DNA of 11,671 nucleotides, taken from assembly GCA_900557355.1 (NCBI GenBank), contig USSR01000155.1, positions 1 through 11,671 of the forward strand, in the 5' to 3' direction. Shown piece after piece: positions 7,871 to 11,671 of the stretch. Numbering within the stretch: position 1 is the first letter of the stretch; each line of letters begins with the position of its first letter. The notes beneath the pieces are model-generated. The model did not search any database. It was not told where the DNA came from and saw only the letters and a program-made list of their open reading frames with translations. The position numbers were made by a program, and so were the translations under genes. The DNA is from an uncultured Bacteroides sp. GTDB lineage: Bacteria; Bacteroidota; Bacteroidia; Bacteroidales; Bacteroidaceae.

Positions 7871-10800
7871 TTAAAATCCTACTTTCAATCCAAGATTAAA
7901 TACTCTCATCAGTGGGTATTCCGGTCTGTTTCCGGTCAGAGATTCAGGGTCTGATATTTTCAACTTATCGAAAGTCAGCAAATTATAACCGTTTGCGAAC
8001 AATCTCAGTTGATTGATTCCTATCTTCTTTATGAAAGGGAAGTCGAAGCGATAAGAAATCTCTATATTCTTCAGACGAATATAGCTGGCATCTGCAATCC
8101 ATATATTGGAGTTTGCATAATTGCTTTTCACACTGGCAAAGGAAGCGCGGGGATATTTGGCATTTGCCGCATTTTCCCGTGTCCATCTATTCTCATAATG
8201 CTCCAGTAAAATGGCATGCGTATTCGTACCGCCTAAAGGTTGCCTGAAAGTTTCTCCCAGTACCCTCGATGTATTCCATGCATAATTCCACATCATGCTG
8301 AAATCAAAATTTTTCCAACTGAATCCTAAAGTAACCCCACCCGTATATTGCGGATTATTGGTATATCCAAAAGGTTGCTGGTCATCTTCATCAATGGCTC
8401 CGTCTTTGTTCAGGTCTACATAGACGCAATCTCCGGGCTGTAACACAGAAGCATGAGCAGCGATATCTGTCCCGTACTGTTGTTTATACCGTTCGTTGGC
8501 AGTCTCATCATAGAATCCCCAGAATTTATAGGCAAAAGGTTGTCCTACCGGAAGCCCTGTACGATACAGATATTCTTCATTCCGCTTCACCTCGTCCATC
8601 TCAACAATCTTATTCTTGGCATGCGACAAGTTAGCGTTTACCCAATATTTAAAATTGTCTCCAATCTTATCATTCCAGCCTACCGACACTTCAAATCCCT
8701 TATTGTCAACAACTCCGTAGTTCACGGCCGGCAAAGTCATACCTAAAAAACCGGGCATATTATTGCGTGTAATCAAAATATCCTCACGATGGTCATAGAA
8801 ATAATCAAAGTTCAACTTCAAACGACTATCCAGAAAGTAAATGTCGATACCATAATTTTGCTTGTAAGCCTTTTCCCAGGTCACACCCTTATTGCCTATC
8901 CTGCCTTCATAAACTCCCGGCTGGTTTTTATTCACATTCGTACCAAAGAAATATCCCCCACCGCCAAAAGCATAAGAATCCGGCAAATACAAGAACCGAT
9001 TATTACCGATTTTATCATTACCTACAACTCCATACGAACCTCTCAACTTTAAATAAGAAATAAAAGGAAGATTCTTCTTCATGAACTTCTCTTCGGAGAC
9101 AATCCATCCTAACGACACAGCGGGAAATACACCATAACGTTTTCCCGGAGCAAAGTTCTCGGAACCGTTATATCCGATATTAAAATCAACCAGATATCTG
9201 GTGGAATAATCATACGTTACACGTCCTACCAAGCCTACATATCCCGTAGGTATATCCGGATATTGTTCCGGATAATAGTTCTTCGACTGATTATACAATA
9301 GCAAAGCCGAAACATTGTGTTTCTTGAATTTTCGTTTATAATTCAAACTGGCCTCTGCATACCAGTTACGATCCGCATCACGAGTCTCTTCATATCCTAA
9401 TTCCGAGTTTGGACCACTCTTTCTAAATACCACATTATTATTCTCATCCAACAAAGGAGTATAATATGGTATCTTATTCGAGCGTTTCTTGGTGTGATAA
9501 TATGCACTGTTATAAGCGCCTTTTATCTTAAAAGACAACCCTTTTGTTATAAAGTCTAAACTTTGCTTCAATGTAACATCCGTATTCAATACATTATTCA
9601 CCTTAGAGGTATACCCCATGCCATAATAAGCATTCAAGGCATCTTCACTGTTTTCATTATCCGTTCCCGGTATGTAATCGGGATTGCTTTTTATCCACTT
9701 TCCATCCACTATACCAGCACCGGAAAAAGGAGTAGCCCTATAAATGAAACGGAAAAGTTCGGCATCACTTGATGAAGATATCGGCCGGTTCCTATCCTCC
9801 ACGCGTCCGCCTATATTCACAGACAAATCAGTGGTCTTGGTAACCTCAAAATCCAAATTAGCACGATAGTTATATCGCTTGTATTTAAAGTTAAAATCAT
9901 AACCTGTATCAAAGGTTTTAAAAATACCATCCTGAGTGAACAAGCCTGCCGACACAAAATACTTCACACGATCAGTACCTCCCGACACATTTACATTATG
10001 CTGGCTCTGAAAAGCCGCATCGTTCAGCAAATAATCCATCCAATCCATATCCGGATAAAGCAATGGTTGTGAATGATCTTTAAAGGCTTGTACTATTTCC
10101 GGTGAAAACCGTACATTCTCCGGTTTTACGCCATCATTCATCTGAGCTTCATTATAATATGTCGCATACTGATAGCTATTCGTAAAATTCAGTAGGCGCG
10201 TAGGCAATTGCACACCGACCGAAGTGGAAAAAGAGACTTTCGCATTTCCCTTCTCACCGCGTTTGGTCGTCACAAGGATAACACCATTCGCACCCCGCAC
10301 TCCGAACACCGCAGTAGCAGACGCATCTTTTAGAATTGTGATATCTTCAACTTCATTCGGATCCATCTGGAAGAAAGCACGTTCCACACCATCAACCAAT
10401 ACCAAAGGAGCGGTACCGCCTCCCAATGTTCCAATACCACGTACCAATAGAGTGGGATCATCACCACCCGGTTGGCCCGAATATTGCACAGAAGACAATC
10501 CCGGCATCTTTCCCGACAAAGCATTTCCCATTGACGCGGCAGGAGTCTTTAACAATTCGTCACTGCCGATGGAAGAAATAGCACCCGTAACAGTTACTTT
10601 TTTCTGCGTACCATACGCAATGACCTGCACCTCTCCCAGTTGCAACGCATCCTCTTCAAGTATTATATTCAAGGAACTCTTTTCTCCGAGCCGGATATCC
10701 AGTTCCTTATATCCGATATAGGAGACTCTCAAAGCTTTCGTGCCTTGTGGAACCGACAATGTAAAAGCACCGTCTACATCTGTTACCGTACCAATTGCAG

Positions 10801-10996
10801 GGTTATCTTTTACCACCACATTCACTCCAATCAGTAATTCGCCTTTCTCATCCTTAACAACTCCTTTTATTACTCTGTTCTGCTGAACCTCCACAGTAGC
10901 AGGAAGAGTGTGCACAGCAAATGCAACAAAAGGAATGTTTAGAAAGAATAGCAATAAACATACTTTTGCATAAAGCCTTTTTGGTTGTTTACTCAT
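7871..10996 (-). CDS. SusC/RagA-like TonB-dependent transporter, first pair
   Basis: A 1041-residue transporter of canonical SusC layout and the first gene of the tight cluster. Residues 1-27 look like a signal peptide (hydrophobic 12-27, cut likely after Ala-Phe-Ala). A carboxypeptidase-regulatory-like domain spans about 42-116 (VIKGVVKDEKGELLIGVNV to NIILEED). A standard TonB-box/plug opening GEVQVIAYGTQKKVTVTGAI is at 121-140. Plug motifs are NALSGKMPGL (158-167), LLVRGIGT (183-190), PLVLVDGVER (197-206) and ILKDASATAVFGVRGANG (221-238). The barrel follows, with the DxNxDG loop GDCVYVDLNKDGAID at 855-869 and IWIADASYIRLKNIEISY near the end, finishing in Val-Gly-Phe. No STN domain is present, so control by a cognate ECF sigma/anti-sigma pair through this protein is unlikely. 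A separate regulator (hybrid two-component or SusR-like) is the usual alternative, but none lies in the window. The 268-bp upstream gap is the natural place for the operon promoter. Confidence 0.95.
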   Translation of the reverse strand: MSKQPKRLYAKVCLLLFFLNIPFVAFAVHTLPATVEVQQNRVIKGVVKDEKGELLIGVNVVVKDNPAIGTVTDVDGAFTLSVPQGTKALRVSYIGYKELDIRLGEKSSLNIILEEDALQLGEVQVIAYGTQKKVTVTGAISSIGSDELLKTPAASMGNALSGKMPGLSSVQYSGQPGGDDPTLLVRGIGTLGGGTAPLVLVDGVERAFFQMDPNEVEDITILKDASATAVFGVRGANGVILVTTKRGEKGNAKVSFSTSVGVQLPTRLLNFTNSYQYATYYNEAQMNDGVKPENVRFSPEIVQAFKDHSQPLLYPDMDWMDYLLNDAAFQSQHNVNVSGGTDRVKYFVSAGLFTQDGIFKTFDTGYDFNFKYKRYNYRANLDFEVTKTTDLSVNIGGRVEDRNRPISSSSDAELFRFIYRATPFSGAGIVDGKWIKSNPDYIPGTDNENSEDALNAYYGMGYTSKVNNVLNTDVTLKQSLDFITKGLSFKIKGAYNSAYYHTKKRSNKIPYYTPLLDENNNVVFRKSGPNSELGYEETRDADRNWYAEASLNYKRKFKKHNVSALLLYNQSKNYYPEQYPDIPTGYVGLVGRVTYDYSTRYLVDFNIGYNGSENFAPGKRYGVFPAVSLGWIVSEEKFMKKNLPFISYLKLRGSYGVVGNDKIGNNRFLYLPDSYAFGGGGYFFGTNVNKNQPGVYEGRIGNKGVTWEKAYKQNYGIDIYFLDSRLKLNFDYFYDHREDILITRNNMPGFLGMTLPAVNYGVVDNKGFEVSVGWNDKIGDNFKYWVNANLSHAKNKIVEMDEVKRNEEYLYRTGLPVGQPFAYKFWGFYDETANERYKQQYGTDIAAHASVLQPGDCVYVDLNKDGAIDEDDQQPFGYTNNPQYTGGVTLGFSWKNFDFSMMWNYAWNTSRVLGETFRQPLGGTNTHAILLEHYENRWTRENAANAKYPRASFASVKSNYANSNIWIADASYIRLKNIEISYRFDFPFIKKIGINQLRLFANGYNLLTFDKLKISDPESLTGNRPEYPLMRVFNLGLKVGF

Positions 10997-11043
10997 AGTT
11001 TTACGAAATTAAGTTATCAATAATAAAAACGTTATCCTGAAAA

Positions 11044-11075
11044 CAAGACTAAATCAATCTTTTCAATCTTTCAAC
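11044..11075 (-). promoter_or_regulatory. Candidate Bacteroidetes-type promoter for the SusCD operon
   Basis: The known Bacteroides vegetative promoter is TTTG near -33 and TAnnTTTG near -7, about 19-21 bp apart. On the minus strand GTTG (11075-11072, 3 of 4) is followed after exactly 20 bp by TAGTCTTG (11051-11044, one mismatch). Transcription would start near 11037, giving a leader of roughly 40 bases before the susC-like 1 ATG. The match is imperfect. Weaker alternatives exist at 11152-11159 (TTATTTTG) and 11084-11092 (TAAGGTTTG), neither with a well-spaced upstream box. Confidence 0.3.
11054..11071. repeat. Perfect 9-bp tandem direct repeat upstream of susC-like 1
   Basis: TCAATCTTT occurs twice back to back on the + strand (11054-11062 and 11063-11071), with CAA of a possible third copy following. 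It fills almost the whole 20-bp spacer of the promoter candidate. Adjacent direct repeats at such a place can be activator half-sites; a role here is inferred only. Confidence 0.6.
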
Positions 11076-11201
11076 CCCTGAAACAAACCTTAAATAATAC
11101 CACACTATTACTATTATAGATATAAAATTACCATATCTGATATGTATACTGCAAAATAAGCTAATAATCCAAACCTGGTAAATGTAAAAAAGCAACAATT
11201 A

Positions 11202-11229
11202 AATGTATAATAACATGATATTATACATT
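11202..11229 (-). terminator. AT-rich 11-bp inverted repeat after the sulfatase, possible weak terminator or operator
   Basis: AATGTATAATA (11202-11212) is a perfect inverted repeat of TATTATACATT (11219-11229) around the six bases ACATGA. It begins 35 bp past the sulfatase stop. On the minus strand a run of six T occurs about 10 bases beyond the stem rather than directly after it, and the stem has only one G-C pair, so it would be a weak intrinsic terminator. An operator for a dimeric protein is equally possible. Confidence 0.4.
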
Positions 11230-11264
11230 CAATATATTCCTCAAATCTCAAATCCTCCGGGAAA

Positions 11265-11671
11265 TTAATCAATCGTAACAATGCTTCCCCACCAATCCTT
11301 GTTAGGCGCCCATGTTTTATCAAGCATCCTCTTACGATTGGCCTCTTGTTGCTGCAGCACTTTCGTACGCCATCTCAGCTTCAGGGCCGTTTCCTTTTGG
11401 GGAGAATACAGAGGATCTGCTACGGGAGTCCGGGCATCGGTTTCAATCAGCCAGGCATCCAGCAATACTTTCAACTCTTTCACTTTCTCCGGATATTGAA
11501 TATTCAAAGGTTCGCTTTCGCTGATATCCGTAGCCAGATTGTATAATTCGCAATGTTCGTCCTCATAATAATAAATCAGCTTCCAATCCCCCTTACGAAT
11601 GACGGAAACCGGTTCTCCACCTTGATTTCCATAATGCGGATAATGCCAGAACAAAGAACGATCCGCTATAC
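11265..11671 (-). CDS. Sulfatase (family S1-like), C-terminal part, cut by the right edge
   Basis: The frame is open to the right edge and shows 134 C-terminal residues. It opens with ADRSLFWHYPHYGNQGG, then VIRKGDWKLIYYYED, ELYNLATD and a closing helix KVKELKVLLDAWL. This order is characteristic of the C-terminal subdomain (DUF4976 type) of arylsulfatase A-like sulfatases common in Bacteroidota PULs. Such enzymes remove sulfate esters from glycans, normally after periplasmic or surface export. The formylglycine site (Cys/Ser-x-Pro-x-Arg), the metal ligands and the signal peptide all lie upstream, outside the window, so activity and subfamily cannot be judged. The tail after the helix is unusually basic and Gln-rich (KLRWRTKVLQQQEANRKR). 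The stop is TAA at 11267-11265. It is on the same strand as the SusCD cluster, but the 268-bp gap makes co-transcription uncertain. Confidence 0.9.
   Translation of the reverse strand, partial: IADRSLFWHYPHYGNQGGEPVSVIRKGDWKLIYYYEDEHCELYNLATDISESEPLNIQYPEKVKELKVLLDAWLIETDARTPVADPLYSPQKETALKLRWRTKVLQQQEANRKRMLDKTWAPNKDWWGSIVTID

Larger units (their letters stand above)
10997..11264. other. AT-rich intergenic region between sulfatase and susC-like 1
   Basis: This 268-bp stretch has no convincing gene on either strand. From right to left it holds an 11-bp inverted repeat (11202-11229), an AT-rich middle, a 9-bp tandem repeat (11054-11071) inside a weak promoter candidate (11044-11075), and a leader of about 45 bp. 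The hexamer GTTATC occurs twice in the leader (11013-11018 and 11031-11036, + strand). It probably separates the sulfatase transcript from the susC-led operon, but read-through cannot be excluded. Confidence 0.6.

Noticed and set aside
7580..7954. 124-codon open frame on the + strand
   Set aside because: It is antisense across the junction of susD-like 1 and susC-like 1, with no family features.
10224..10721. 165-codon open frame on the + strand
   Set aside because: It lies wholly antisense to the conserved plug region of susC-like 1 and shows no recognisable domain; it is a codon-bias shadow.
11152..11159. TTATTTTG as a -7 promoter box
   Set aside because: The only nearby TTTG (11170-11173) is 10 bp away rather than about 20, so the pair does not fit the Bacteroides spacing.
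11114..11323. 69-codon minus-strand frame running from the sulfatase end into the gap
   Set aside because: It overlaps the sulfatase in another frame and consists mainly of AT-rich hydrophobic codons in noncoding sequence; no start signal supports it.

Overview
The window looks like part of a polysaccharide utilisation locus (PUL) from a gut-type Bacteroidota, most likely Bacteroides or a close relative. The basis is two tandem SusC/SusD outer-membrane glycan-uptake pairs, lipoprotein signals on both SusD-like proteins, a periplasmic family-43 glycoside hydrolase, a sulfatase, AT-rich intergenic DNA and weak Shine-Dalgarno sequences. Species cannot be fixed from the sequence alone.

All recognisable genes are on the minus strand, so the locus reads from right to left. 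At the right edge (11265-11671) is the C-terminal part of a sulfatase whose catalytic half lies outside the window. A 268-bp AT-rich gap follows (10997-11264). It holds an 11-bp inverted repeat 35 bp after the sulfatase stop, a perfect 9-bp tandem repeat, and a weak Bacteroidetes-type promoter candidate about 50-80 bp before the next gene. Then comes a compact run with gaps of only 12, 31, 18 and 32 bp: susC-like 1 (7871-10996), susD-like 1 (6008-7858), susC-like 2 (2995-5976), susD-like 2 (1288-2976) and a GH43 enzyme (149-1255). The spacing suggests one operon.

The GH43 protein fits subfamily 24, exo-beta-1,3-galactanases acting on the galactan backbone of type II arabinogalactan. The acid, the acid modulator, a further Glu and the unusual Gln that stands in for the missing base all occur in order, with spacing close to that recalled for the fungal enzyme. 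The inferred system imports a beta-1,3-galactan-type glycan through one or both SusCD pairs and trims galactose from it in the periplasm. The sulfatase raises the possibility that the substrate carries sulfate, but it may belong to a different transcript.

The leftmost 148 bp are the least ordinary DNA here. Four short palindromes of two alternating types (A-B-A-B') have centres 22, 22 and 23.5 bp apart, about two helical turns each. The two A copies also form a 14-bp perfect inverted repeat. To their left a possible new minus-strand gene begins at position 16 and runs off the edge. The PUL itself is of a known kind. The phased palindrome array, the divergent plug entry of the second SusC and the sulfatase/galactanase pairing are the points most worth checking.
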